DNA of 64,000 bases from Breviolum minutum Mf 1.05b.01 (GCA_000507305.1 DF240852.1:85091-149090); one strand, 5' to 3'; numbered from the stretch's first letter, positions 31,401-41,313 are shown. Notes: a model not told the origin generated them from the sequence alone. Program-made: numbers and translations.

Positions 31401-31696
31401 CTCAGGGCGTTTTTTTTTTTGTAAGATTTGGGGATGATGTTACGTCAAACATGCTTGAAAGTGGAAAAAACACTGGTAGAAGTTATGTTTTTTTTGTGTA
31501 AGGGAGTTGTTTTTTGGGGTCAACATGTTTGAAGTGGATTCAGTATAGAATAAGTATGGGATAATTGATGATGATGATACCTTGAAAAGTATACGACTAT
31601 CAAGACAATCATAAAAAAAATAATAATAATGGTCGCATCAAGAAGGTGTCGAAAATTCATCAGTTCATTACTGATTATATACAGGTTTGGGAACGC

Positions 31697-31762
31697 CTGA
31701 TTTTGATGGGATCTTATTCTCCTGGTTGTTCGGGTGAGGCTATCGGCGATCATCTCCAAGAT
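31697..31762 (-). CDS. Exon with possible GC donor
   Basis: Acceptor CGTTCCCATTTCCACAG; 22 codons ILEMIADSLTRTTRRIRSHQ NQ; then CAG|GCGTTC. GC donors are documented in dinoflagellates. Phase 0 at both ends, as the 31400 exon requires. Basic, helical. Confidence 0.48.
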
Positions 31763-32211
31763 CTGTGGAAATGGGAACGTAGCGACCAGACTCCCAAGGG
31801 TGGTTGGTGGTACGGGGTGGAGCTTATTATGATCAACCAATACATGAGAGCCCAGCGCATTTCTACAAAACACCAATGTAAACAGAATTTCTGTTTGCGA
31901 AACAGCTGTGATTTGTCAAAATGTTGGTTACATACCCTTCACACGACTAATTTGGTCTTACCCTCCAAAAACAAAAAAAGGAAAATCATCTTCAGGTGCT
32001 TTGCGACCGGGGACTGTCGAAATTTCCAACAGGAGAGTGAGAGTAGTAGGTCGATGGTCCAAGTTGACAATGGTCCCACAAAACTCCACTTCCTCTTGCA
32101 CTTAAAGTGAAATTGCAGATGTAAAAATGACCTTTTCCTTTTTGGGGGTTGTTTCCCCATCCACTGCCAAAAAAACCCAACATGATCAGCAAATTTCACT
32201 GCATTTCCTAC

Positions 32212-32332
32212 TACTGTTGATGGTTCAGAAATTCCGGCCAACCACCGGGGATGTATGAAAAGTCGTCGTAAATAATGGGAGAAACTACCGTTCCCTCAAC
32301 TGGTGAGTTCGCTGGATTTCAGCTATCAACAG
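32212..32332 (+). mobile_element. MITE-B copy
   Basis: TA|CTGTTGATGGTTCAGAAATT left, ATTTCAGCTATCAACAG right. Ends 5 bp before an A element. Confidence 0.65.
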
Positions 32333-32337
32333 TTGTT

Positions 32338-32432
32338 CTAGTTGGTTTCAAGCCATTTGAAAAATATTCGTCAAAAGGGATCATTTCCCCAGGTAGGGGT
32401 GAAAATAAAAAATATTTGAAACCACCACCTAG
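32338..32432 (+). mobile_element. MITE-A copy, abutting MITE-B
   Basis: CTAGTTGGTTTCAAGCC left, TTTGAAACCACCACCTAG right. No clean duplication (TGTT/GTAG). Confidence 0.7.
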
Positions 32433-32478
32433 GTAGTTTCAATCAGTGCCAACCCAACCATCCCTCAACCATCCCAAG

Positions 32479-32598
32479 ATGGTTGTCGCCGGATCAAGTC
32501 CACCCAGGTACGGCGCTAGCTCTGCGACGAACGCCGCGAAGGCCGCTACTCCTTCCAAAGGATCCCAAAGGCAACTCACGACATGGTGGTGCTATTGA
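32479..32598 (+). CDS. Small ORF or exon
   Basis: ATG then MVVAGSSPPRYGASSATNAA KAATPSKGSQRQLTTWWCY and TGA. Ala/Ser/Lys-rich, high GC. CCCAG|GTACGG inside could be a donor. Family unknown. Confidence 0.35.
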   Translation: MVVAGSSPPRYGASSATNAAKAATPSKGSQRQLTTWWCY

Positions 32599-33133
32599 TT
32601 TACCCTACCCATTTGGATCCATTGCTGTATTCACCCTACCATTTGGTTCGTGTGAGGTCGCTATAATTATTATAATTTGACCAGATTTATTGAACCATGG
32701 TATTTTAGGCAAATGTCTTTATAAATTATAATATGTTCTTCCCCTTATTCACATTACAGACTGGCTAAACCAAGATGAAAGAAAGAAGTCGAGGAAGAAC
32801 AATCCCCTGCTATTTTTCAAGGTGACGGTGTCATGTGAACGTGTTTTTGGGGGAGTGTATGTGTCAATCCTCTTATTGGTTCTGTCTCAATTAGGGCTTG
32901 TGGGTACAAGCCAAAATAGGAACAATCCCCATCTGCTCGGGGAATTCTCATTCCCCCCAACCCCTAAAACCAACCACTGGAACCTTCTGGGTTGGGAAAG
33001 CAGATACATGTCATGTCCGTGTTCAACACAACCAATCATTTCTTCTCTTTGAAGTGAAAAAAATCCAGAACTGTCCTGAACATGAAAGAACTTGGGGCAT
33101 GAACATAAGCCCCAAAAATTCACAACCGCCCAC
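32599..33133. other. No supported gene
   Basis: Two TT(C)ACCCTACCATTTGG-like units at 32601-32650 recall the array at 34163. Confidence 0.35.
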
Positions 33134-33215
33134 CTTTGGGGTGAATTCTCCCGTCGTGCCCCGTGTTCGAATGTCATGGCCTTCGCCATCTGTGACAGGG
33201 AGTCGCAGCACAAAC
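33134..33215 (-). CDS. Candidate exon, strand uncertain
   Basis: Minus strand: GCTGCCACTCCCCAG|G acceptor, CCAAAG|GTGGGC donor, 27 codons FVLRLPVTDGEGHDIRTRGT TGEFTPK. A plus frame (NVMAFAICDRESQHKPGEWQ) over 33160-33269 is equally open and runs into a truncated A element. Confidence 0.4.
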
Positions 33216-33269
33216 CTGGGGAGTGGCAGCAATCTGCACTTGGAAAGCGGGCAATTTCACCATCCTTTT

Positions 33270-33331
33270 CTGGTTGGTGGTGGAACCACCCATCTGAAAA
33301 ATATGCTCGTGAAATTGAAGCACTTCAATAA
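33270..33331 (+). mobile_element. MITE-A, left half only
   Basis: CTGGTTGGTGGTGGAACCACCC and AAAAATATGCTCGTGAAATTG; no right end. Confidence 0.5.
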
Positions 33332-33531
33332 GGATGGATAATAATTAATACGTGACTTCGTACCCGTTGAAGAGTACGATCACTAGTGCTTTTTCTTGGT
33401 ATATCAATTCCACAAATATCACTGCAGTACAAAAACTGCCTGGAAGTTTCATCTCAACACATTCCCTGCCCAAAAACATAACGTCACACAATCCTTACCC
33501 ATATGTATCCTTTCCTTTGTTAGTAGTTTAG

Positions 33532-33645
33532 AGGCACCATTTCCCACAGGAAGTCGAACTCAATTGGAAAGTCCAAGGTTCTCGTCGTCCATGCCTTGAT
33601 CCTTTGCCAGCTCGGTACCTCACAACCGCCCATGTTAGCGTATGA
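33532..33645 (+). CDS. Candidate C-terminal exon
   Basis: Acceptor TCCTTTCCTTTGTTAGTAGTTTAG (split) then RHHFPQEVELNWKVQGSRRP, CLDPLPARYLTTAHVSV and TGA; 37 codons with high RNY content. No Met, so not seen by ORF scans. Family unknown. Confidence 0.55.
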   Translation, partial: RHHFPQEVELNWKVQGSRRPCLDPLPARYLTTAHVSV

Positions 33646-33729
33646 AAGCCATAGGGTTTCCCTTAATAAGGCCGGCTATGAAATCCTTATTTCTGTGGGG
33701 GTGTTAGGTTAGGGGGGTGGTAGGTTGAC
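33641..33729 (+). mobile_element. Repeat K copy, partial
   Basis: AAGGCCGGCTATGAAATCC.. TTATTTCTGTGGGGGTGTTA ..GGTTGAC matches the right half of the K copy at 55264 and the end of the copy at 20371. Confidence 0.5.
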
Positions 33730-34035
33730 TAGCCATGAAGGATGAGGTCTCCAAGTTTTTGTCTCTTTTTTGAAGGAAAATTTGTAATTTGCAGGCTTTT
33801 TTTTGGGAGGGCGCTGTGAGAGCCTCACCATCCAGGAAAAAAAATTGACCCCCAACAACATCACACATAGAATTTGAAGGGTTTCATCAGCTGTAAATGG
33901 AGGAACTGACAACAACAAAACCCTGTTTGATCTTCTTGTAGGGGACCACATAGCCCAAAAAAAAACGCTGTCTCACCTGGGAAGGGTCTCAGTGAGCTAT
34001 GTTTTCTTAAGTCACATCTTTGCCTTTAACCAAAA

Positions 34036-34141
34036 CTAGCTGGTGGTTGAACCACCCATCTGACAACTATGCTCTTCAAAATGGATCATTTTCCCCAAGG
34101 TTCCAGGTAAATCCAGAAAAATCCTCGAAGCCACCATCTAG
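34036..34141 (+). mobile_element. MITE-A copy
   Basis: CTAGCTGGTGGTTGAACCACCC left, CGAAGCCACCATCTAG right. Confidence 0.65.
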
Positions 34142-34162
34142 ACTTGGCATATGCAATGTATA

Positions 34163-34240
34163 TTTACCCTACCGTTTGGTATAATTTGGTATATTTACCC
34201 TACCATTTGGTACATTTACCATTTTACCCTACCACTATCC
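34163..34240 (+). repeat. Minisatellite TTTACCCTACC(A/G)TTTGGTA
   Basis: Three to four imperfect units of about 18-30 bp. Confidence 0.65.
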
Positions 34241-34290
34241 ATTTGTTCCAAACCCATATATACCATTTTTTTGGGGAGAAAAAAAAACAG

Positions 34291-34408
34291 CTCGACTTCC
34301 AAAACTGGGGACCCAAGATGCTGGGACCTCAACATGCCAATGACAAGGAGGCCCGACAAAAAGGCACACGGCCTGGACGTTTGTTGGCGACGACGGCGTT
34401 CAGCCAAC
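34291..34408 (+). CDS. Candidate exon
   Basis: AAAACAG acceptor, 39 codons plus one base, GTAACC donor: LDFQNWGPKMLGPQHANDKE then ARQKGTRPGRLLATTAFSQ. Basic. Family unknown. Confidence 0.38.
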
Positions 34409-34666
34409 GTAACCCCAGATATTCAACCAATAGATAGATGTTCCAAAAAAATAATGGGGCGTGACTTGGAAAAATGTATCTCCTTAGTGCAAAATTATGG
34501 CATCAATTTTGGATATCTATTTGAAATTTCTATGAATATCTGCAGGGGTGCTACCATCAACTTCGTGAATTTGGCTGGCAAAATCGGAAATCCCTCCTGA
34601 TTCAATAAGGAATGCATTTGCATCAATCTATGCCGGAGATTTTGCGGAGAGACGGGTATCCTCCAG
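34409..34666. other. Possible exon, frame undecided
   Basis: After AATATCTGCAG at 34543, two frames are coding-like: GATINFVNLAGKIGNPS* and GCYHQLREFGWQNRKSLLIQ*. Confidence 0.3.
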
Positions 34667-34804
34667 GTTCGAACAATCTCTTCAACGGTGGGAGTCCTTC
34701 CTATTGGTTCTAATGATTTTCAGCTCTCCGAGCACTGGTTGCCAGCTGCCAGTGCGTCAGATGTAAAGCAGTTTGTTGATGGATCATATCTTGATATCTT
34801 GGGT
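34667..34804 (+). CDS. Exon of plus-strand gene
   Basis: GGGTATCCTCCAG|G acceptor, GGT|GTGAGT donor, exactly 46 codons: VRTISSTVGVLPIGSNDFQL, SEHWLPAASASDVKQFVDGS, YLDILG. Phase 0. High RNY content. Family unknown. Confidence 0.52.
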
Positions 34805-34958
34805 GTGAGTCCCCACACCAGTAACAGTAACCACCAGGATGATGGTAAATTTGTGTAGAAGATCCCTATTTGACCTTTACTGGAGCGGGCCACACCCAAA
34901 TTATTATCGACCAGTTAGGATTCTCACTCTCGTGGCGAAATCTCGTCCTCTCGCCTAG

Positions 34959-34994
34959 TACGAAACTGGTCTTGCTGATCTTCTGGCCTCATAG
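34959..34994 (+). CDS. Candidate short C-terminal exon
   Basis: Acceptor ATCTCGTCCTCTCGCCTAG then YETGLADLLAS and TAG. Phase 0, so it can follow the 34804 donor across a 154-bp intron. Confidence 0.36.
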   Translation, partial: YETGLADLLAS

Positions 34995-35337
34995 CAAGGC
35001 ATGTTTCAAGCATGAAACTACCACATCTAGCTACATCAAAATGCTGGAACAAACTCAAGACATGGATATTTGTTTGCTAGGGCATCCCGAAGGTTTGCCC
35101 GAAGCAGCGGCAGGTGTTTGCCGGCAATCAGCAACCAAAACATGTTTTTTTGATAGAAGCAATCAATTAAATCGTCACATGATCTTGGAAAGCCATTGTG
35201 CAATAGCTGATCTTTGAGGCAACTAGCGATTTATCGGCCGGGACGGCAAAAGCTCAGTGGATTTCTTTTTGGCTGGCCACTATGGGCAAAGAGGAAATGA
35301 CAATATGGCGAGTTGAATGCAAAGTGATGAAACATCA
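34995..35337. other. No firm gene
   Basis: A frame from 35282 (MGKEEMTIWRVECKVMKHHT) reads straight into MITE-D. Confidence 0.3.
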
Positions 35338-35431
35338 TACCCTCCAGGGGATTAACATATCCCACCTTGGGAAAAGGAAAATCATCTTCAAAATGCCATT
35401 TTTGGGGGATATGTTAGTTTCCTGGAGGGTA
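35338..35431 (+). mobile_element. MITE-D copy, intact
   Basis: TA|CCCTCCAGGGGATTAACATA left, TATGTTAGTTTCCTGGAGGG|TA right. Very close to the copy at 43119. Confidence 0.78.
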
Positions 35432-35580
35432 TTGCTTCCAACATTTGATTTAGCTATATACCAGTCTTCTTCACATCCAAAAAAAAAACAAAACAAAGAT
35501 GTCAGCATTCATGAAAAATCCCTGACAGCACACTCCAAAAGCTTCTCGAAAAATTCCTGAGGATGAAACCCTTTTTTCAC

Positions 35581-35623
35581 TGGCCATCGCGATGATGTTG
35601 CACAAGTCTTCAATACATGGCTC
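35581..35623 (-). CDS. Candidate small exon
   Basis: GGAGCTTCCATCAG|G acceptor, GCCA|GTGAAA donor: EPCIEDLCNIIAMA plus one base. Confidence 0.38.
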
Positions 35624-36033
35624 CTGATGGAAGCTCCAATGGTCTTTCAATGGGAGGGATGTTTGTTTTGGGGACACGCACCAAACAAAAAAATACGCCT
35701 GGGACCTGGAACATCAGTGGATATCAGTGGCTATCCTTGTACTTTTGAACCTTGAGGATGGATAAAAATCATCAGATTTCACTCCATGTTCGAAGGATTC
35801 CGCCATCCTAAAGCACCTAAAATGGCAAAAAAATTGGAATCAGCTGAGGTCCAGTATGGGTTTGGACCTAAATGACTCCCTTGGCAAACTGCTGAACTAT
35901 CCATTTGAGGTGTTCAGTTCCATGTTTTTTTGAGGTGCCGATTGTACATACATATATGATTATATTTAACTTCTTAGGGATACTGAGCAGTGAAGTGAAC
36001 TTCACCGACCAGAAAAATGAAGCAGGACCAAAA

Positions 36034-36208
36034 CTAGTGTTTTGTTGCTGCTATCTTTGTTTCGGGGTCACTGACATTGTCATTCACCCAGGTAAAAACA
36101 TGTTCGTTGTTGCTACATACTTTTTGTTGATTCTGGCTCAAGTCCTCCTCTCCAAGAAGTGAAGCCTGACCAATGGGCTGGTTCGGCTGGTTGCGGTTGG
36201 CTACACCA
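36034..36208 (-). CDS. C-terminal exon of linked minus-strand gene
   Basis: Acceptor CTTGCCAGATTTTCCAG, one base, then GVANRNQPNQPIGQASLLGE, EDLSQNQQKVCSNNEHVFTW, VNDNVSDPETKIAATKH and TAG. Very strong RNY pattern. Asn/Gln-rich, then acidic. The leading T completes AG of the 36461 exon to give Ser. Family unknown. Confidence 0.65.
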
Positions 36209-36460
36209 CTGGAAAATCTGGCAAGAAATGTATATATATATATATATATCAAGCAAAGAAATCTGAATAGAACAACGACCAGATTCAAACAGCTCAATTT
36301 TGCTTGAAGCGCCCCCCCCCAAAAAAAACATGGAAATACATGTGATTCTACGTATAAATGACTCGGGGCTCCAAGAAACAATGTGGTTTCCAACTAATTT
36401 CTGATCGCTCCAACGCGATCATTGCGATCACTCCCACAATGGAACCCGGCCTATCGCCAC

Positions 36461-36547
36461 CTATATGTGGCCCCAGCATACTCTTGAGCCGAATACAGCA
36501 GCAGGTCGCGGAATCGTCTTTGGCTCACCCGATGTGGGAACCACTCA
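36461..36547 (-). CDS. Exon of linked minus-strand gene
   Basis: TTGTATATAG acceptor, ACATATAG|GTGGCG donor; one base, 28 codons, two bases: EWFPHRVSQRRFRDLLLYSA QEYAGATY. Intron 36209-36460 has GT and AG ends. A longer plus frame over the same DNA (36358-36681) is judged a shadow. Confidence 0.64.
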
Positions 36548-36624
36548 CTATATACAAGTACCTACGAATGTTTGAAGAGATTTTTGGATCCAACAGCATC
36601 TTCAAAGGGTTCCCTTCCAATCAC

Positions 36625-36653
36625 CGCCTGCTTCATGCGGGGTTCAGATCTTT
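36625..36653 (-). CDS. Weak micro-exon
   Basis: AAAACGTCCACAG acceptor, two bases, RSEPRMKQA, GCG|GTGATT donor. Its start phase fits the 37411 exon but its end does not fit 36547. Confidence 0.28.
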
Positions 36654-37046
36654 CTGTGGACGTTTTCATCAATCAGAATAGCACTTTGCAGGCTGCAAAA
36701 ATCATTGAATGTGTAATCGAAACCACTGGATCTTCCCCCTGACTGTAAGCTGCATACCTATTTCTTCAGGAAAATTTCACCAGGTCAAAGGACCATGAAA
36801 TAGAACCTCATTTTACCTGCTACAAATGTAATCCTCAAAAATTCAGGTTCCGATTCTGATATCTTTGTATATATATATATATGTATGTGTAATCCTGCCA
36901 CTGGCTGTGTGAGATGTTTGTGGGGCCCTTTAACAACATTTGCTACAACACGATTCGTGTATTATCATTGATATTCTCAGCCCTCAGCTCATCATAGGTG
37001 TAGTTTTTTTTCTCATCCACTAGATTCAATTCTGGACCATGTATTG
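36654..37046. other. No supported gene
   Basis: Contains a (TA)n run at 36868-36884. GATTCAATTCTGGACCATG-TATTGTA sits just before the E element. Confidence 0.35.
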
Positions 37047-37152
37047 TACCCTCCGGTAAACTAACATAGCAATGGAAAATCACCATCTTGAATAGGAGAT
37101 ACATCTTCAAATGGTGGATTTCCCATTGCTATGTTTGTTTACCGGAGTGTAG
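37047..37152 (+). mobile_element. MITE-E copy
   Basis: TA|CCCTCCGGTAAACTAACATA left, TATGTTTGTTTACCGGAGTG|TA right. Nearly perfect 30-bp inverted ends. Confidence 0.75.
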
Positions 37153-37190
37153 GTTCAATTCTGGGCCAATTTATTGTAAATTCTTAACCT

Positions 37191-37239
37191 GAAGGCCATT
37201 TTGGGTAGGATTCCCTCACTCACCTTTTCAGGGCGACCC
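37191..37239 (+). repeat. Repeat J copy
   Basis: GAAGGCCATTTTGGGTAGGA-TTCCCTCACTCACCTTTTC-AGGGCGACC. Confidence 0.45.
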
Positions 37240-37410
37240 AGGCTAGAGGAAATACTAACCCTCCTTGCCTCCATCAATATTTCCCCTCCAATCATCTGTC
37301 CACTTCCGATTCACGGCCTTACTTTCCATGAAATACTGGTTGTTTAGTGGGGATCCTTATCATGGCTTAAAATAATCCCATAAGTGGGTAGGATTTCATC
37401 CCCTATGTAC

Positions 37411-37495
37411 CCTGTAATAACCAAGGTTTGTTTGCATTGCCCACTTCCATCTGACATGAAACCAACCACCAACGCGCCTCATTTTCTGCACCGTT
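37411..37495 (-). CDS. Exon, probably of the same minus-strand gene
   Basis: Strong acceptor CTCCATTCTTTATTGCAG and CAGG|GTACAT donor; 28 codons plus one base: NGAENEARWWLVSCQMEVGN ANKPWLLQ. Strong codon bias. Likely upstream of 36461, with at least one more exon between for phase. Confidence 0.52.
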
Positions 37496-38068
37496 CTGCA
37501 ATAAAGAATGGAGTCCGACCTTTTGTGCATCCAGCAGGTCTTGTTGCAAATGATATGTTTTGTACATTGTTTTTTGGTTGATGGGCTTCTCACCCACCCC
37601 CCAAGTTTCAACGGATGTAAAAAAACAAATAGTAATAGTAATAGTAATTGTAAGAATTTAGTACTTTATCATGTACTGATATATTTATCAAATACAAGAA
37701 AGTAAACAAGAATAGAGCGCAGGTGGTCACGACCCCCTCTGTACTGATAATAGAACTAGTGATACTGGCAATACTTGTATTTGCTTAAGATGCTGGGAAA
37801 AAAAGTAAAAAACACATTCTCCCAAATGGTGGTTTGACTTTGATTTGCCATGGTTAAAAAAAAACACGCAAAAAGCAAATCCAAGAATCACAATAATAAT
37901 ATCTCAAGTATATATGTAGATAACTATATCATAGTCTCAAAGGTAGGGACTTCCTGCTCAAACAAGCTCCATGGGAAAATCTATCTTAGATCCCATAGGA
38001 AAATCACCGGAATTTTGTGTGTTTAAGGCCTCGGATTTGCCAAAAGGTGGCAAGTTTGATCTTGGGTG

Positions 38069-38069
<1 letters not shown>
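37496..38069. other. No supported gene
   Basis: (AATAGT)n at 37628-37648. Nothing else recognised. Confidence 0.4.

Positions 38070-38115
<46 letters not shown>
38070..38115 (+). repeat. (GAT)n microsatellite
   Basis: About 15 units. Confidence 0.95.
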
Positions 38116-38117
38116 GT

Positions 38118-38237
38118 CAGCAGCATTGGTGTGTCACCATATGCGGGAGCGCATGACCTCTTGTCCAATATCTTTCAAAGACTTGTAGACCAATCTTTTC
38201 AAAAAGAATCTGACTTACACAGCATAGACTCAATGTA
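38118..38237 (+). CDS. Weak candidate C-terminal exon
   Basis: Plus frame SSIGVSPYAGAHDLLSNIFQ, RLVDQSFQKESDLHSIDSM and stop directly after the GAT run. The minus frame (IGLQVFERYWTRGHALPHM, with AAAAG acceptor and GTGACA donor) is also plausible. Confidence 0.33.
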
Positions 38238-38633
38238 AACAAACTGCCATAAGGGATGATCATGCACCACAGCCCCTTGGTTTCCAGGGACAAACACAAG
38301 AGACCGTACCCTCCAGAGGGTGAAACACCATTACCATGCTTCCCTTCGGAAAAGTGGAGGTCAGAGATGGGTGGGCAACACCAAACGGTTAAGCTATATA
38401 TTGAGTTGCCTCAGTTGCATGCCTTATAATTACAGCCCATGGCACTTCCTTGTACATATAGAACTAGGAAATATTATAGGTTAACCACTTCAAAAAGGGT
38501 GTCTTTTTCTCTCCCCAATTTTTTCAAATCTGAATTCAAGGCACACAATGTCAAAGAGCATCATGAAAGGAAAAGCGATGAAAATGGCCAATAACGCCTC
38601 GGATTTTCTTTTTGTGGATCTTTTTTTGTCCAC

Positions 38634-38673
38634 CAAAGATTCCCCGCAAAAGATGTGAGGATTCAGCCACCTC
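38634..38673 (-). CDS. Candidate small exon
   Basis: CAATTTCATTCAAAG acceptor, TTTG|GTGGAC donor: EVAESSHLLRGIF plus one base. A following open frame (38490-38598) is hydrophobic and may be coding. Confidence 0.43.
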
Positions 38674-38985
38674 CTTTGAATGAAATTGTCAAGGCTTGAT
38701 TTTTTCGCGCACAAACACGCACCTAAAGAACTTGGCTCAAAACTCTACCAGTAATCATGGATTGAAAAAAAAGTTAAATCCCAAAAATGAGGTTAAAGAG
38801 TGTCTTGGAGTGCGGATTCACGCTCCTAATATTCCCTGCTTATGAGTATGCTGTGTTTGATTCTTTTTTCCGTCCTTTACATCATTCTCATCCGGGGAGG
38901 AAAACCCGTGAATTCCCGGATTCAGGAACGTCGAATCATTCAATGACAGAGCTGAGAATAAATTTCTTCAACAGAAAGCTAATGG

Positions 38986-39099
38986 TTAATTGGTGGTTTT
39001 GGTCGGTGGTTGGATTCCTGGGATCCCCTTGTGACAAGGATTGTTACTTCGAGACACCCCAAGCCAATCCCAAACCACCAATCCAAAGCACCAATTTAA
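38986..39099 (+). mobile_element. MITE-M copy
   Basis: TTAATTGGTGGTTTTGG left and CCAAAGCACCAATTTAA right, with a second inverted pair (TCGGTGGTTGGATT / AATCCCAAACCACCAA) just inside: about 36-bp imperfect ends. Confidence 0.65.
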
Positions 39100-39391
39100 C
39101 ACTATAGTTGAAACATACGGAAGTGAAAAAAATGTCAAAAATGCAGCCCAACAGGTTTCAAGAGGGTCCATGCATGTCCATGGTGGTTGACATCTCGGTT
39201 TCCTTGCTTTGGTATGCGTACAGTATAGATGTATAATCTGGTATGTATTTCCATAGTTCTACATTAAATCATTGTATGCATCATATATATTTATATATCC
39301 GTCCCCCCCATGTGTTCCCACATGTTTGTTCGGCTTTCAAAAAAATGCATCTATATAAATCAGCCCCAAAATCAGCTCCAAATCACCAATC
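39100..39391. other. No supported gene
   Basis: Nothing recognised. Confidence 0.4.
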
Positions 39392-39560
39392 TTAAGTCTC
39401 AAACTCCAGCCAAGCATAGAAACGTTGGCTGTTGCACGTAGTCAGGACTCGAGTGATAAGCCGTTGAGGATTTTTTGCGGCCAAAAGCACCAAACATGTT
39501 TTTTTTTGACATTCCAAACAATTAGGCCAAAGTGTTTTTTGTGAAGGGGATGTATGTTCT
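39392..39560 (-). CDS. Candidate C-terminal exon
   Basis: Frame ..WPNCLECQKKTCLVLLAAKN, PQRLITRVLTTCNSQRFYAW, LEFET and TAA. The last 45 codons are clearly biased; the 5' boundary is unsure (GATCCAG is a possible acceptor). Confidence 0.4.
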
Positions 39561-39788
39561 GGATCATTTCTTTTGACCAGGAAAATCAAACAGAAGCCCA
39601 CACCCAATGCCCACCCAAAAGAAATAAGTAATCAGTAAATCAGGTTTCGTATCCTTACAGTAATATCCTTAATAAAGCCTTGTATCTTGAACAACGATAG
39701 TATCAATACAAAGTGCTAAAATAATTCAAAAACACATCTGATTTCTTCCGCAGTCAGCATCCAATTATCAAAGTCTTCAATTTTTTTT

Positions 39789-39893
39789 CTAGTTGGTGGT
39801 TGAACCAACCCATTTGAAAATATCAATTAGATAAATTGGATATTTCCCCAGGGTTCGGGATGAAATTGAAAAATATTTGAAACCACCAGCTAG
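39789..39893 (+). mobile_element. MITE-A copy
   Basis: CTAGTTGGTGGTTGAACC left, TTTGAAACCACCAGCTAG right, TTTT on both sides. Confidence 0.72.
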
Positions 39894-39895
39894 TT

Positions 39896-40020
39896 TTCCT
39901 TGAATTCCATTTCCATGAGGTCAACCCCGTCACAATGCCGACAGCCAAGGACCGGATTACACCCAAAATGATCCCCGCTCCTTCGGAGATTGTGTAGTCT
40001 GTCCATGGCCTCATCCGATG
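39896..40020. CDS. Coding-like segment, strand undecided
   Basis: Plus: CATTTCCATGAG acceptor then VNPVTMPTAKDRITPKMIPA PSEIV*. Minus: RPWTDYTISEGAGIILGVIR SLAVGIVTGLTSWKW, membrane-like. Both are biased; only one can be real. Confidence 0.3.
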
Positions 40021-40122
40021 CTAGTGGTGACCACAAAGGAAGCTGGATTGAATTCTTGTTTCTGTTTTTTTCTGTGGGCTTAACATATTCATTATTATTT
40101 TTTCATTTTCCGACTCTTACAG

Positions 40123-40181
40123 TACACCCCCAAAGGTTCACAGTTCGCCAGCTAACGAAGAATCCTGAACCTGTCATGTAA
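40123..40181 (+). CDS. Candidate C-terminal exon
   Basis: Strong acceptor TTTTTTCATTTTCCGACTCTTACAG (split), two bases, HPQRFTVRQLTKNPEPVM and TAA. Basic tail. Confidence 0.42.
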
Positions 40182-40621
40182 CCACTGCATATTTGACAGC
40201 ACAAGACTCATCATTAAACATGATCATACTTCCAAATCAAAACTGCATCTGTACAAACATCAAATCTTCCAGTCCCATGGGTTCCAAAAACATGTCTCAT
40301 CATGCATCACCGCCCCTCCCTGTAACCTGTAAAGGGGCCATCCCTCTGCCCCCCCGCAAAAAAAACGGGTTAACAAACCGGTCAAATCAGAAACCAACCC
40401 CTTTGGCGCCTGGATCTCAAAACTCACCACCAAATGTCCAATAGAAGCAATGGAGGCTGCGGTTCGCAGAGCGGTTTTGTGGTCACGTGACCCCGTAACT
40501 TCTGGGGCGTGTTTTTCAGTCGGGAAGGGCAGGGGGTGACAATGGTAATGCGACTCAAGAAAGTCATATCCAGAAAAGGGGTTCACACTAGCAGCATATA
40601 GAAATTCTACTGGGTTGTCGC
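40182..40621. other. No firm gene
   Basis: Plus frame near 40440-40550 (IEAMEAAVRRAVLWSRDPVT) and minus frame DHKTALRTAASIASIGH overlap; undecided. Confidence 0.3.
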
Positions 40622-40716
40622 CCCAAGTCACGGCACGCTACCAAAAGTCACGGCAGCCCCAGCGGCACGCAAGAAAACAAAAAAGTCACGGCACGCTAGC
40701 TAAAGTCACAGCACCG
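40622..40716 (+). repeat. AAGTCACGGCACGCTA short repeats
   Basis: Four imperfect units at about 40625, 40645, 40683 and 40703. Confidence 0.6.
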
Positions 40717-41313
40717 GAAGCAAACCCCAATGGGCACACTACTTTCATGATGGGCAGCAAAGTATAAGTAGCACAATGTGGCTACTTAACCCCAAAACTT
40801 TAGAAAACCCTGTGGGGCAGGCAGGATCGACCTGATGTGGCCTGCTACGGCTTCGGGGTCTGGGGAACCCAGTAGCCATCCTTGCTTGAAAAGCAGTTTA
40901 GAGTCCAAAAGGTATCGAAATGGGGGAGGTCCAAACAAAAATAAACCTTGGCTGCTTGAGATTTCTATCAGGGTTTAAAGTATGGATGCTAAGAAACTCC
41001 AATTGAAAACACCACCTAGCCAATCACAATCCAAAGTTCAAATACCAGAAATCATGTCATGTATTTGAAAAAAGTTGTCAGATAATAAGTAACCCCATCT
41101 TTTTCGAGGGGCGCTTTCGTTTTCAGGTGCAATCGTTTTCAGGTGCAACAGGTAGCCACCCTTCCTTCCAAAAAGGTGGCTACCAGTTGCGGCACCCAAC
41201 ATCAAAACCCCCAGTTTTAAAAATTGGGACTTTGAATGCCCCCAAAAAAACCACGGGGTATATAGTCGTTTGGGTATATATGCTTCTCAAAATCCCCCAA
41301 GGGGTCATGATAC
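40717..41313. other. No supported gene
   Basis: CGTTTTCAGGTGCAA occurs twice in tandem at 41117-41148. Nothing else recognised. Confidence 0.35.

Noticed and set aside
36358..36681. 107-codon plus frame
   Set aside because: The minus strand carries a phase-consistent exon pair with stronger codon bias.
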